64,000 nt of DNA from Psettodes erumei (GCA_016785225.1 JAFBJZ010000449.1:620001-684000), one strand, 5' to 3'. Positions 48,871 to 62,589 are shown, numbered from the stretch's first letter. Notes: generated by a model from the sequence alone, not told the origin. A program made the numbers and translations.

Positions 48871-51800
48871 ATATTTGTTTGGCTACCTCACCCTTGCACA
48901 ATCACGATGAAAACCTCACTAAAACCTGCACAAACCACCACCAAGCACTGTGTATGCGTGTTGAATTTATATCTCTAAATAAATGCCTTACACGCTTTCA
49001 GCCTGTAAAACACAGTGATACACAGTGAACTGGCATTTACTGTGTGTGCCAATTTGCCAAATGGAAGTGCAGTATAACAGAAACATTTTGAGTGTCTTTT
49101 TTTGATTTAACATGATCAAAGTGCTTCTATTAACACTGCCATGGGATGAGCTGACTTGTGGAATGCATATAATATATTAAACACTGAAATTAATCAAGAG
49201 AATTCTGGCGCTGATGTAGAGGGCCCCTTTCTCTGTTTTTTTCTTTTTCTAGGTATGAAATAACTTTATTTAAACCCTGGAAGAATATTGTGCCTCGGAT
49301 TTATTTTCCACCTATCTTAGTAGTAATGTGTATGAATGTTTTTCTTTCTCCAGAGTCTCCTCTTGATTTGACTTTGACCTTGACTCTAAAAAGCATTTAT
49401 TCCAAAAATGTTGCATCAAACCAGACATGGAAATGAAATAATGGCAACAAACACAAAAATCCTTTTTTAAAGTAAACAGCCATGCAACCCAAAATGCCTC
49501 TGCCTCACCTCTATTGTTAATATGTTTGCTTCCGCCAAGGTCAGTTGTATTTGTATTTACCATGTTAGGCCTTCAGGGGCCGACTCTAATACAGGATATT
49601 ATGTTATTTCAGTGAGCGAAACGGACATGTTCACTACTATTTTTTCTTCTGACTGCCAAGGAAATGGTCTGTGAAAACTAATCCATTAATTATTGCCAGC
49701 TTTGATCCCCTTGCCTCCCTCTCTTTCTCTCCTTTTCTCTCTGTCCCATGCTTCAAAGTGTATCACTTCAGTGTGCACAGGATCTTTTTCTTTTGCCTTG
49801 TGCCGAATTGAACCAGCCGGAGAGCTATTGACACAGTAAAGCTGAATTCACTAGGAGGAACGCATCGACAAACACATTAGACATGAGAAGTTAAAACAAA
49901 ATACAATGATACCATGGTGTGCAGATTACGCTCTCTCTCTCAAACAGACCCAGTGTGTGGAAGAGCTTATAAAAGCTTATAGATTTTTTATAGGTGGTAT
50001 TAGCGAGCTTAGGCCATGAAGGGAACTGAGTCAGTGGTGTGGAAGATCAGAAAGCAGGTCATGCGAGTGCAGTTTAATCTTCAGTGCCCACACTGATCAA
50101 ACAGTGAGCGGCTGTTAAAGGGAAGTGTGTTCATTCGAAATTGGAGACAAGGGTTTGTAGTGGTGTAAACTTTCCGATTCAAATGGGTGGAGAGGGATTC
50201 TTGCTGATGTCTTGTAGAGGAAATTGTTTCTCTAATCCTGAACATGGGACTGGTCTGGTTGTCATCAGGGTAAGAGTTTGTGAAAGAGAAAGGAAGACAG
50301 AAATTGATTAGGAAACTATGGCCTCTAATGTTCTCTGATTGTGTCCAGCATGGGGAGATTCATGAAATATGACACGGTTGATTTAATCCATTTCTTGCAT
50401 GTACTGTCTCTGTGCCTTTCAAAAAGGTTCCTCATGAACCAAAATTGTTAGAAAATGATTGCAAGCTGGTTTTAGTGCAAAGTTAGAGGTGATATGAAAT
50501 GTGAAGAAGATGGCAAAAAAAAAATGGAGAGAAAATTTTGCGACGCCATAGATCAAAGCAGATTAAAAAAATGAGTTTTTTCCTTCCCATGTTACTTTTC
50601 CTGTGAGGCGAACTTCTCCAGCTGTGGTGAAAGAAATTATTTGAATGTTGTCGACACAGCCTTCTGTAGATGAACGTCAGCCATGTGCTTGTGTGTATAT
50701 GGGCATCGTCAAGTTTTCGTCATCAGGAGGCAACTACCCCCGCCTCACACAGCACCTTCTCACCAATAATACTGTTTATTAAATTCAGGTGAGCTCTGCT
50801 TTTATTCTCCATACTGTTAAGAAAAAGAAGACTCAGCAGTTTTGGATCATCTGAAGTCATCTGGAGTCAAAGGCATGTAAACTCAGAAAAGGTTGTCAGT
50901 AAAACAAAAAATATGATTATGATCATCATTCTGGAAAAATAGGAAAGTCTGGCTTTGGTGAAAAACTGTATCGTTACAATTATTTTTCCATCACCAGTGA
51001 TTGCTGCTATTTTATTTTTTTTATGCTTGTAGTGTTTGTTTTTCCTGTCAATTTTCAGCCAGTAAATACAATTACAACATTATTAACTAATGATTCCCAA
51101 CCTGAACATCCACCATTTACCTGTGTGAACAAGTGGCTGTGGCATCCCAGTGGTCTCACTAATCTGTGTTCCCTCTGAGGCCACCAGTGTGTCATGGTTG
51201 TTAAGGCGAACACAATTAGAGGATCCATTAACAATGGAAAATAATTTGCTGTCATACCCTCCCTGCACTGTCTGCTATTGTTGCTATAGCTGCTCCTTAT
51301 TTCTGTTCTTACAAAAGCAGGATAAAAAAGAGATGAAACCATCTTTGCTTTCACAGCTGAGCCATCTTTGGTTTTAATAAGAGTCCAAAACTTCTAACAT
51401 CAGCTTCTCAAAGGAGCCTGTACATCCTGTGTATTGCACTTCGTGGCAAGGGAGTGGAGAGGTTAGGAAGAACAGATCGAAGTGTTCTGGAGGAGTCATG
51501 CTCTTGCAGGAGCTTTATAAGAAGATATATGGGTGTACTTGTTTTCTGTCCCCTCCCAAGGGACAGACAAGAGGGGAAACAGAAAGAGATGAGGCTAGGA
51601 AGATTGACATCAGGGGGTGGGATCTAAAAGGTAACAGAGGGGTGATAAGAGCTAGAGGGGTGGTTGCTGCTGGGAATACTGGCATTGCTTTCTCATCTTT
51701 ATGTCTCACCTTTCTTCACTCCATCCTTCATCGCATCCCTCTTCAGCGATAGGAAGCAGCATATGGAAAGCTCTTTTCTTCTGACGGGGAGAGTAATTGA

Positions 51801-52377
51801 GTAAATTTCTTTATTGCGCAACACAATGCCTGCCTGCAGGACCTGGAGTGGGGGGATGGGAAATTGTCGAGATAGTGGTAGGAAAGAGAGAGAGAGTGAT
51901 GGGGAAAAAAATCAACGTAATAGGGGAGAGAAAAGGGAGAGGAGGTGAGTGGGGGGAAGGTAGGAGATATTGAAGGGTAAGGTAGATGGAGCCTTGAAAA
52001 ATGTGAGGTGGTGACCAGGAGAAGGAGAGGATATAGCCATGAAGGGAGAGCAGCACTCACATGCACATTAAAATTTTACGCCTTTCGCTCTTTCCTTGCT
52101 TCATCTTAGTATCACCTTCGCTCGTGACTGCATCTACAGCATTTTCCACTAAAATAGGAATGTGCGTTATTCGTAGACTTGCTGGAGCCACACTCCTATC
52201 TTATTTATCTTCTGCCAAAATGAGGCTTTGCTTAATTGCTATCAGCTTTCAGTCTTTCCATTAAATCTCTGTAAAAGCACTTCCGATTCACAGCTGCTAA
52301 CAGGAAAATTTGTGCTCAGATCAACCCCGCCGCTAAAACTTTGCTATCTTTGTGGAGCTGTAAATCTGCTCTCCTCT

Positions 52378-52398
52378 GTCTCTGTCCATGGTGCTGAA
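52378..52398 (-). promoter_or_regulatory. RE1/NRSE (REST/NRSF binding) element
   Basis: On the minus strand it begins TTCAGCACCATGGACAG and continues AGAC, matching the 21-bp RE1 consensus (TTCAGCACCNNGGACAG, then NGCC) at all but one defined position. Both half-sites and their 2-bp spacing are intact. REST silences neuronal genes in non-neuronal cells; IQSEC3 is neuronal, so a site in its first intron makes biological sense. Binding itself is not shown. Confidence 0.75.
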
Positions 52399-52724
52399 GC
52401 AGTGCAACCTTGTGTCTCTTTGTGTCTGTCTCCACATGATGAAACACTCAAACTCAGTCTCTTTATACCTGTATCTCTTTTAACGTCATTTTCAAACCAA
52501 CTGAAAACAGAGAAACAGACATCAAAAGCAAAGCAACACACATTAAACAAGGCCTTCACTTCATCTCCATCTTTAAATCGTCTTTTTTTGAATTTCTGTT
52601 CATTAGAATGTGAGTCACTGTTCTACTTTAAAGCCTACAAACACACTGTGCTTCACATTGACAGCATCTAATTAAAGTCGACCTGTAGAACAAAGTTACA
52701 GCTCACTGCTGATCATTGAAACAC

Positions 52725-52900
52725 ATGGGGCCAGATGCAGGAATCTTTTTCAGATCTCTAACAATGTCCTAAGTTGGTTTCATCAAACTCTCTTCAGTTG
52801 TAGAAGCTCATTGTGAATTGCTCATCTCAGTCTGATGAACGCCACCTGTTCCTATGGAGGGTGCTCATCCAAGTGATTTGATTAACATCATAATCAACGG
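52725..52900. repeat. possible interspersed-repeat fragment
   Basis: The stretch from GGGGCCAGATGCAGGAATCT to GATGAACGCCACCTGTTCCT recalls a dispersed fish repeat, but I am not certain of the family. Confidence 0.3.
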
Positions 52901-53479
52901 CCCAGTTTTTGTATCTAATCTCATTACAGGTGTGATTTTATTCAATGTGAGTTCAATGTGAAAGCTTTGAAAGGTTTGTCCATACAACTGCAAATCTTTG
53001 GATGTATTATTCAGATTTTGAGTCAGAGTCATCAACTGCGTGTCAGTTGACAGCTGGAGAAAGATCAAGGAGGCCATTCATGTCTAGTGCCACCATGCTT
53101 GAACAGAGACAGGGGATTCAATCTCCATGTCTCGTCTTGTTTCATCACGTGGTCACTCCTTTTTTTAAAAAAAATAATGATGTTTCAGCTGCAGTTTTCT
53201 CTGATCACATGCCTGTTTTTTTAGATCTCTCTCGCTTGAAATTGTACTCCAGCTCATCATTGCATTCGCATGTTCGACCTTCATGCTGCTGTGGAGCTGA
53301 CCACACTTTGGTGCAACGTAAAGACACAGATATAACCTATAACACAAGGCATTAGAGTAGATACAGATATTTTATAGCTTTTTAAAATTGTGGCACTGAG
53401 TGAGCTGATCTTTTACTGAAGCGGAGTTTGCTCCACAGCATTGGGAACTCAAAACAGTATTATTGCCATGGCCCTTTGC

Positions 53480-53800
53480 CTTAAGCCAGAACCATGGAAC
53501 TTTTAATACCATGTGGTTCTCAGACCTGAGGTGCAGAATAAGGGGTTAGCAGAAGTGAAATGTAAACGGGAGCCAGACCATGTGGGGATTTAAAAGTAAT
53601 CAGCTGAATCTTAAATTGGATTCTAGAGCCAGCGTAAATCAGCCAAGACCATAGAGATATTTTTCACTATGTCAAGTGTTTTTAAGAAATCTTGCTGCTG
53701 CATTCTGCACAGACTTTGGACAGGAAACTGCTGCATCACTTAAGCAAATGAATAATGACTTGCAATAATCTAGGTGAGAGGAAATGAAAGTGTCAATACG
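53480..53800 (+). repeat. fragment of a teleost retroposon-type repeat (probable)
   Basis: The words TTAAATTGGATTCTAGAGCC, then GCTGCTGCATTCTGCACAG and TTGCAATAATCTAGGTGAGA occur in the order of a familiar non-coding end seen in many fish repeats (GGAGCCAGTG, GCTGCTGCATTTTG, TTGCAATAATCTA). It has no coding capacity here. Confidence 0.55.
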
Positions 53801-55208
53801 TTGTTCAACTACTATTAAACATATTTCGACAGAATATAATCTTTTGTGTAATTGTTTTATTTTTATCTGGACCTGTATTAGTTGTCCTCACTGCCTCGAG
53901 ATACTGCTTTTGCTGATAAAATGTGGCACCATCAGTAGCAGCTGTGACCACTTGAGAATGTAAATGAGCACTCTTGCCAACATCTGAACTCTGTTGGCCC
54001 AACTTTGGCATGATTGGTAAGACATCTGGCTGTCCCAAGGTCCAGTGTTAGCAGGACTGCTGTAAATCATGTAACAAAGCTGTCAATGGCTCAAAGCCAG
54101 GCCGCAGTTGTCTCCTGTTTGCCAACCTAACCAACACAGGGCCCAGCAATTTCATGCTACTAGGGTAATCCTGAAAGTCTTCCAATCTGAGGGAGTGAAC
54201 AGTTTTTCCTTGGTCAGAAATCTGAATCCCAGCTCTTGGGAAAGTACACACAGTGGCTGACAAGACCAGAGGGGCAAATGCAGGAAGTAGTCACACATGA
54301 AAAAGCCTGGAATTCCACTATGACTTGTATCTGGCAACCTTGCAAAGGGGGGAAAGTAAACTCTGGGGTGTATATATAGCCTACCGGGGCTGATGACTGA
54401 TGGGAAGCAGGTGTGTATGTGGGGGGGGGAGTGGGCAATATACTCGACTGGGAAACAATGACAGGATCCTGAACTTCTAAGGTTAAATGATGACATCAAA
54501 TAAACAAAATGTATAAAACTATAAACTTATATGACTACACTTATCCTCATTGTTGATTTTAACACTGGGATATCAAGGTGGAGTCAAAATTATTATGGGC
54601 TAGAATGTCAGTCTTGGATGTTAAGGATGGTTAATAAAAAGGTGAACGTTAACTCCAGGTTAACTGCTAGAAGACCTATCCACCACCTTGACCTCCACAC
54701 CCTCACTCTCTGCCATCCTAGTTATTAACTGTTGCTATGTCTGTTTTAGTTCTGAAAAAATGGCTCCTTGATTTGAGACTGATTTCAGACAGCTGTGACA
54801 GCTCTCGTTGGTATATTTTACGAATCATGGCTAGCTAACTAATTAAGCTAATGTTAGCTTAATTGGTTAAAAAAGTTTCCACCTGACTCCACCTGATATG
54901 CAGGGGCCACTGCAGTCTAAACGTTTTTGTCATCCAGTGAAGACGAGGATGATATGTTAATATTACACACAATTTAATACGTTCCTCACACTTTTGCTTC
55001 TGTTTCTTGGATTTGGAAAAGGTGAAAAACATGCTAGACCATTACAAGCATGGGGTAAGGTCTTACCTTACCTTGATCATTTCAAGGACACTGAATTAGA
55101 AAATAGCACTTAAATCCAGTGTGTGAAACTAATAACTAAAAGTCAAATCTCAGTTTTAACCATAAAGAGCTGTTTGATTTAATCTATAATTATGCTTTCT
55201 TCACACAG

Positions 55209-55289
55209 AAACCAAACAGTTCTACATCAGTTCTGCTGCCCGGCCCCAGAGGCCCCAGAGGGGGAGACATCGACTGCCTGTGTCCCCAG
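55209..55289 (+). CDS. iqsec3: probable iqsec3 coding exon 2
   Basis: An 81-bp segment sits between the acceptor TTCACACAG and the donor GTAAGA, GC-rich against AT-rich surroundings. Exon 1 ends in phase 2, so the joined frame reads E-TKQFYISSAARPQRP and stays open through the exon, leaving phase 2 again. The start faintly resembles human IQSEC3 after its first splice (ETVLHQFCCPAAD). The phase 0 frame is open too (NSSTSVLLPGPRGPRGG), so the reading frame is not certain. It may be an alternative or lineage-specific exon. Confidence 0.5.
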
Positions 55290-57511
55290 GTAAGACAACT
55301 GCATCCTTGTTACATCAGCACAAATACTTATTTTTAAGATTTGTTTTATTTACTTTGAGCAATTTTATTCCTTATTTTCTGTAAGTTTTAATTGCAGCCA
55401 CTTACCATGCATCCTGTTAGTAGCGGTGCTGCAGTTGCTACTTTAGAAAGCACAACTACCCCAGCAGTGTTATCTAAGTTGAAGTGGTTGTAAATGCTTC
55501 AGATTCTTCCAGGGGACAATCTGAACTTCCGTCTGCTCCATAATAACAATTATCCAAGAAGGATAGTTTTGAATGTCACATCAGCTTGGGTTTTGGGTCT
55601 TGTCAAGGACGTGAAATTGTTTTGTGAATGACTTAAATATACACTGGATATCGTTTGCTGTTTCCACAGGATGTTAGTGAGAAGTCTGTTAGACTATCAA
55701 GATAAATCCACTGGAACAACAACAAATATCAAAACAAAATTAAATCATGATCCCATTTCCTGGACAGTCTGGTCAAGTTCTTAGCATGGCTGTCAGTCTG
55801 AAAATTAAGCAAGTGGAATAATTTTTCATTAAGTTTATCAGGCAAAGCAAAACAATGAGGCTGTTATCTTTTTATTTCAGGTTGGCATATGACAGTGATA
55901 GGGCTGATGCTGCCGGCTGGAAATCCAATTGTACACGAATGCTTGTGTATGAATTACAAATAACCTCTTTGATTACAGAAAAGTTTTTCCAAGTCGGCCA
56001 ATTTAAAAGCCCCAAATGTAGTTTGATGTGTTAATTGGATCCACTGTCCTGAAGAATATGGAAAATAGAACAACTACTAAGAAGTTGCTGTAATGAATGT
56101 ACTTTTGTACAACTATTAGCTTGCCAGGCAGCTTTGTGGGAGTATAATTATTAAGTGTTGAATAGGTAGTCTACAAAATATACAATTATACAAGCATCAA
56201 CAAAAAGAAATAATAAAGGGCTTTGACACAGTATCATTTTGCCCCTTTCAAACAGAATTGACAGCACAAAATTTGTTTGCCTCCTGCTTTTATTTACCGA
56301 AGTGCACCACCAGAGTTTCAATGAAAATGACAACATTCATCTGGCCAAGGGGCATCAATAGCAATTAAGCCATCAGTCCCAAGATGGCCTGTTTGTTTGG
56401 GACCGCACTTCTCACAGGTTTGTTTTTTTGCATCAGCTGGGTTTGGCACAGATAGTCCTAGACGTAAGTGGCAGAAGAAGCTGCAGACCAACAATCACCC
56501 TTTATACACCTCTGAGGCCCATGTGGTTTCAAATCAGCCAAGCGGATAGACTGAAGGATGGAAATGCTGGGGGGAAGGCAGGGAGGTTTGTTTGCCACTT
56601 TACAGACAGCCAAAAATCTCCATAAAGCTTTATATCAGATAAATTGTTAGACAACCAAGTGACAAACTCAAAACCCAAGTGCCTCACAGTATTTGTTGAC
56701 ACAAAAGTCAGTTCATGCCTTCTTTAAATAGAAGTGGAAATTCCAGCAGCAGTGGTAGAGATCCAAGCTGGAGGGGATATTGGAAAGGTAGACGAACAAA
56801 GGACAAGAATCTATTGGAGGTCAGCAGTTTGAACTTTGCTTGGTAGAAGGTGTTTGGCATTGCTCTATTTTGTGATTGCTTTGTGCTAAGGGACCATTAG
56901 CTAAAGGTACAAGCAAAGTGTACAACAGAAGGTCCTTGCTAAATTGTCCACCCCTTAAACCCCTTGAAGCAACCCCCCACTCTCTGAAGCAAACCACTTC
57001 AAAGCAAGACTCTCTGGGGCCCAAGACAGAAAGCAGCTTGTGGTTTTGTCCCTCTTTTTTGTTCTTGTTGCGTCTTATCTCTTTTCGAGAGCTGTATTCT
57101 GTTGTCGTTGATTTCTGTATTTCTGCATTGTTGTCAGTGATTTGTTGAGCATTTACTCACGTGGCATCACCACATCACATCACAGCAACATAACTCCACA
57201 CGGCACCTGCACCTCATTGCATCCATCATCATTCACGTTCACTCCATTTGGGCTTGTCTCTCCACTGTTGTCACGTTAAGTTTGAAAGAGTCATGTATGA
57301 ATATTGCCATGTAACTCAAGTGTAATTATGCAATGTAGAACTGTCATAATGCATTGATGTGTGTACTGTAGGGTCTTTCTCATGCTGGAAACTGGTGAGC
57401 CTTCTTGTTAACACATGTAATGCATCTGTGTTCATGTGAAAAAAAATAGTTCTTATCATGTTGCATGCTTTGGCTTGGCAGTGATCAGAACATAGCTCCC
57501 TGTCTTATCTT

Positions 57512-57547
57512 TGTGTGTGTGTGTGTGTGTGTGCGTGCGTGTGTGTG
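57512..57547. repeat. (GT)n microsatellite, interrupted
   Basis: GT run with two GC interruptions. Confidence 0.9.
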
Positions 57548-59851
57548 AACGCATACATGTGTGTGACAGTGTGATACTATGGCACACAGAAGTTAATTGA
57601 CATACAACGCAGTGCACCACAGAAGATCAGTAGGGAAATCCATAATGATAGAGATACTAAAGAGATGACTGAGTCACATCACCTTTACTGAAGCCTTTGA
57701 ATTGTATGCTTCTTTTGCTTGTTTCTCTCTGTCTTTATTGACAGGCTATTAGAACAGTCACTACCTGTCTTAGCTAGGCATGCAAAAAATTGTTATTTTC
57801 AAAGGGCAAATATAAATAAAATTAAAAATATGCTAAATTAGATATAAGAAGTTCCTGTTTGCATTGCAACTATGGGTGTAAAGAGAAACTATCACTGGTT
57901 TACTTCAACACTGAAGAATCCTTAAAAACGTGACAATTCTCAGGCAAGTTCTGGAATTACAAGGAATGTCTTTTTTCTTTAAAATTTCAAAATGGATTTA
58001 CAGATGTATTTAATTGTGATGAACATAACGTAATGATATCCTAGGAAAGTGTTAGTCACTGAATAAATGATGAAATGGTGTGTGATGTCTGATTCAATCT
58101 GCAGCCATCAGTGCAAATTGCTTTAAAATGTCCAGCAATGTACAAAAGCTCCCTAGAAAAATGACAAAGTGAATTCTGTTATCTTGCAGGATTGAGAGGT
58201 TCCACTTGCCACCAAACAAGGCTGGATTAACATATGAAAAGGAAGGACTTACTGCCTCTTTGTGCACTGCCTCCACTTCAGGGTGTAATGAAGCCTTATT
58301 TCACACACCACACCTGACAGAAAGTGCAGTCACTGATGGTTCATTTGCACAGCTTTTTACCTACTCAAAGCAATTCAAGGCCTGATGTCAGAGGGGTCAG
58401 CTCAGAAAAGGGTGCTGGTGTCATTGCTCTAATTTGAAGCCATACTATTTCTGGTTTGTATCTGCACCTGAGGAGCCTTATCTGATCAGTTAGGAGACGG
58501 GAAACAATTGGGTAATAATGCAGTGTATGTGGGATAATTTAAATGAGCAGAAAGTAGGAAGGATTTCCCTGTTGCATATAATGAGGACCCTATGGAAGCT
58601 GGAAACTCACCCTGACAGCCTGGTCACCTCTTGGAGGTTTTTGAGACTACAGGGGATTTGTATTCAGGGGTCACAAAGCTACATCTATAATCACTCATGG
58701 CAGGGGCAGATTGTGCAGGATGGCCACAGCTTTTCAATTAGTTGTGTGAGCCATTTTCTGCTGCAGTGTGAAAAAATTGCATTTGTTGTTACACTTACAG
58801 ATCCATAGGGGACCTTAGTTTAAACTTTCCACTTTGCAGCAAAATTGAGACGTGCTCAACACACAGGGACCAGAAACATAATAAACGGAAGGAAAATTTT
58901 ATTAGTAGAATATTCTGGCATGGAAAATGGCCCAACAGAAAACACTCTGAATATTTAAATCTATAAGATTCACATCCTCACAGTCACTCATACACACTCC
59001 TTCATGAAATCTCTGATTTCAATTGCAAGTGTTGCAGGGAATCTTTAGCTAGCTGCCACAACAAGTCATCTTGACCGTTGCGATATATATTGGTGCTTAT
59101 GAAATTTCACAAAGATGGGCAGATACATTTTAGTGTATCACTTTCTGGTGTGAGCAACACTTTGGACATTAAAGGTAGCAGTTAAGACCTGCAGATGTGG
59201 CTGCGTAGCCACTTTGTGCCATCTACAGACAAGGAAATAAGCATCTTCTACATTTTTAAAACTTAAAATTTTTTTTAGCAACATTGGCATTAGCCTTAAC
59301 TGCTGCTGCTGCAAATCTTTACATTTTCTGCAGTGCAAGTTAGCAAGTCTAAAACTAGTTTGACAATAACTCACCTTATGGAAAATCTGCAGCCTACTAA
59401 ATGTTTAAGAGAATGTTAATAAGTTCCAGTTCAGTGAGATGCTTTACATTTGAATAAATGAATGCAGCCAAGGAGAACAACAATGGGAAACGTATAGGCC
59501 ATTTTTACAACATTTACAAGTAGTAGGAAAGTAGGAAAGGCCCAGGTGCTCCTGATAATATTTGTGAAGGCTGCGTTCTATTAAAGAATTTGAGTAATTC
59601 ATTTCTTCATTTACACCGGTGCTTTTTCTGACATGTCAAAATATCTTCTTTGAAAAAGGCCTATAAATAGGAGTGCATTTCTGGAATGGCATCACAGACA
59701 TTGGAGAGAGAATAGCACAATGTCTTTAATCATAGACTTTTCTGTCTCCAGTGAGTGCCAGTATCTGTTGCAATACATCACAATTTGCATAAAAAACACT
59801 TGTGCTGAGTCTTGATACAGGCAGTTTAAATTTAGCTTAGCTTTGCTAAAC

Positions 59852-60140
59852 TTTTTTTTTTTTTTTTTTAGCACAAACACAGAAAGTCTGGAACAATACA
59901 TTGACTTTTATGTCTTCGCGAAGGAGCGACACAGCTCGAGCAAAACAGTTTCTTTTCACGGCTGAGTCATCCTGCACAGACATAATGATGGAGCCGATAG
60001 GATAGTAAACACTCACTCGCTTGGTCACAGAGTTAAATATAAGCCTTTGGCAGGTGACGGCGCACATTTTTGGCACCACGCTTGAGCCCGTTGGCGGTTC
60101 AGCTGCCAAACCGGCTGCTTTCACCCACCGGCTCACAGTA
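59852..60140 (-). mobile_element. possible retroposed segment with poly(A) tail
   Basis: Read on the minus strand, a CpG-rich stretch (about 60140 to 59875) ends in 18 A (59869-59852). A minus-strand frame of about 90 codons runs through it (for example YYPIGSIIMSVQDDSA) but matches nothing I recognise. CpG density well above the surroundings suggests recent insertion or protection from methylation. No clear target-site duplication was found. Confidence 0.35.
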
Positions 60141-62589
60141 TGTGCAGAAAGACTAACATCTTGCTCACCATCTAAAACCCCTTTAAATTAGTCCTCCTGC
60201 TGTGCTCCTGACAAATGGCCCTCACACACAAACCAACACTTTAATGAGGTATGTTATGCTAATTAACTCACACAATAATGATTTACCTCGTCAGAGATGT
60301 AATTAGTTATGAAGTCGATGAGATTCTTCTACGTTTTTTGTGGAGAATGTTTCAAGTTAATGAGCCCATGACAATCAAAATAAATTCATGAAATTTACTT
60401 TTTAGCCAATCAATTGTTTCTTGATGGTATATCCTTTCATTCAAAAGTTAAAAGTGAGATTGAGTGTATGCAAAATTGGACTTGTCTTATTAGAGCAAAT
60501 TAGTGGAGAGCTATACTATTGAACTCCCAGTGTAATTAAATTTTACCACCACATCTTTTTAGGCCATAGACTATAAAAATGCTAAAGTAGATAAGATGGA
60601 GGCATAAGCACTGCACCTGAAGCATATGACTTAAAAAAATGGACAACACATTTGGTTTAATGCCAGATCACATTTGTCATTTGAGTCTCAAGCCATAATT
60701 TCTTTTAAAATCTGCACATTACAAATGTCCTTGATCATAAACACGAATAAAATGTCAATAAACACCTGACACCTCGAGGGATGGAAGTGAGAGGAATTAT
60801 GGTGCTTCTGCAGGAGATTAATTCACCTCTGGTTGTGGCACCAGTAGACAGCTGTGTCGTCTCGCCAAGACACCTCTTTCTCTAATTAATCACTGGAATT
60901 AATAATAAACTGCACTCATTAGTGAAGTCATGCTGTCTGCCAAATGGAAAGGTGATGTGGGATGAATAAGGACACTTAGGTAGCACTTTGGGCAGCAAGC
61001 GAGACAAATAGAGATTCTATCTGTGCAGGACTGCAGGGACCAGGATGCACTGAAGCAGAAGGAGGAGCTGATGGAGTGATTGATCCGTTTTGCTGGAGGA
61101 CACTCAGGGACATGTTAGAAAAGTAGAGCTTTTCTTTTAAGCCATTCAGGACTTGCCTTTGAGGTTGTGTGTTGGCCATGCACACACAGGGGGCTGAACT
61201 TCTTAAAGTGCAAGGTCACCTCTGGTTTTTGTCCTCACATCAGCAGACACCCAGCATTACTCTCACCTGTGCAGTCGCAAATTAAATTTCACACATGTGG
61301 GAGCCCTCAATCACAGCTCGCCAATTTTTTTTACCTTTTCACCCTGTAATTTCTTGATGCATCCTCCCCCTCTCTCTCTCTCTCTCTCTGTTGCACACTG
61401 TGGTTGTGCTGTGATGCTGCCTCAGCTGGAGAAAGTGACCTTGTTGGCTTGCTGCTCTGTTGTCATGGGAACAGAGGGCACGGCAAGAAAATATGCCACA
61501 GCATCCAGAGACTGCCTGTTAGAGGTTAGGAGTGTCTGAGTTTGTGTGCACATGTATGATTTTTTTCATTGTAATAATCACAGACCCATCTGTAAGCCTT
61601 ATGCTTTATTTCCCTGTCTTTCTGTTGTCACATTCCTATTGGCTCAAAGGTTTTTGCCTTTGGCCAATCAGAGGAAAGCTTGGTGTCATTCTCCTCAGGC
61701 CCCATCCAATCAGCTGTTTTTGCTCTCATTCCTCTTTAAGCACATCCTCTGGGATTTGAGAAACCCACATTCACTCAAAAACTAAAGTCTTGCATAATTG
61801 TGAGCAACTGAAAGGAGCTTTAAAGAGTATGAGTGCTCAGAGTAATTTGTAATTAAAGTGATGCTCGGGCTAATTTATTTTCACACAGAGGTCTGTGCTT
61901 TATGCAAGATAGCTACTGCAGAACAGTGATACCAGATCTGCCCATACTCGGTTGCATGTCCATAGACGCCATTCTCTATCTTTATTCTGTTTCAATGCAT
62001 GTAGACCTCATTGAGACAACAGTAAAGTAAAGAAGGCCACAGCACTCTCTACTTCAAAATTTTCTCTGCTAAACTCCTGCATAGTTTGCCTCTCAGCCCG
62101 TCTCTCTCGCTCTCCAGCAGAACAGTGGCACAGTATTAGGCGTCAAATGCTCTGCAGCTTATCTCAGCATTGTGAGGCAAGTGGAGGGTTTTATAACAGA
62201 AGAGATTTAATAAAAAGCACAACGTTTTGATGACTTTGCTTCAGCATCTCCTTTTGTGCACAGCATCTGTTGTGTATTTGTGTGTATGTGTGTGTGTCAG
62301 AATCAGCAGTCTTTTAAGTTTCAGCCGCATTATAAATGTCAGGGCCCAGTCCTTAGATCTTCTTTGACACATAAAAACTGCTGTGAAAGGCAGAATGAAA
62401 GCTGTTGATAGTATTGTAGGAGCTTGATTATTTTATAAAAGGGGCTCCTCCAAAGATTTCACATGTCAGATTACTCGTCACATGAAAACTGTTGGATGAT
62501 CTTTTTCAAACCAAAGAAATAACCCCTAATTTGGTCTGTTGCCAGGCAGCTAATGAAAAATTGCGGATGTGAAGAATCCATCACTTTGT

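Larger units (their letters stand above)
39229..55208 (+). other. iqsec3 intron 1 (about 16 kb)
   Basis: A long first intron between GTAAGT and TTCACACAG. No other coding exon was found in it. It carries many microsatellites (40744-40767 CT, 40775-40800 CA, 41120-41142 GA, 42938-42964 CA, 43651-43671 AT, 48836-48867 GT), an RE1-like element (52378-52398) and probable repeat fragments (52725-52900, 53480-53800). Confidence 0.6.

Noticed and set aside
61018..61185. Possible exon (plus frame DCRDQDALKQKEELME after an AG; minus frame of 69 codons)
   Set aside because: Short, no matching donor and no similarity to the IQ or Sec7 regions expected for iqsec3.
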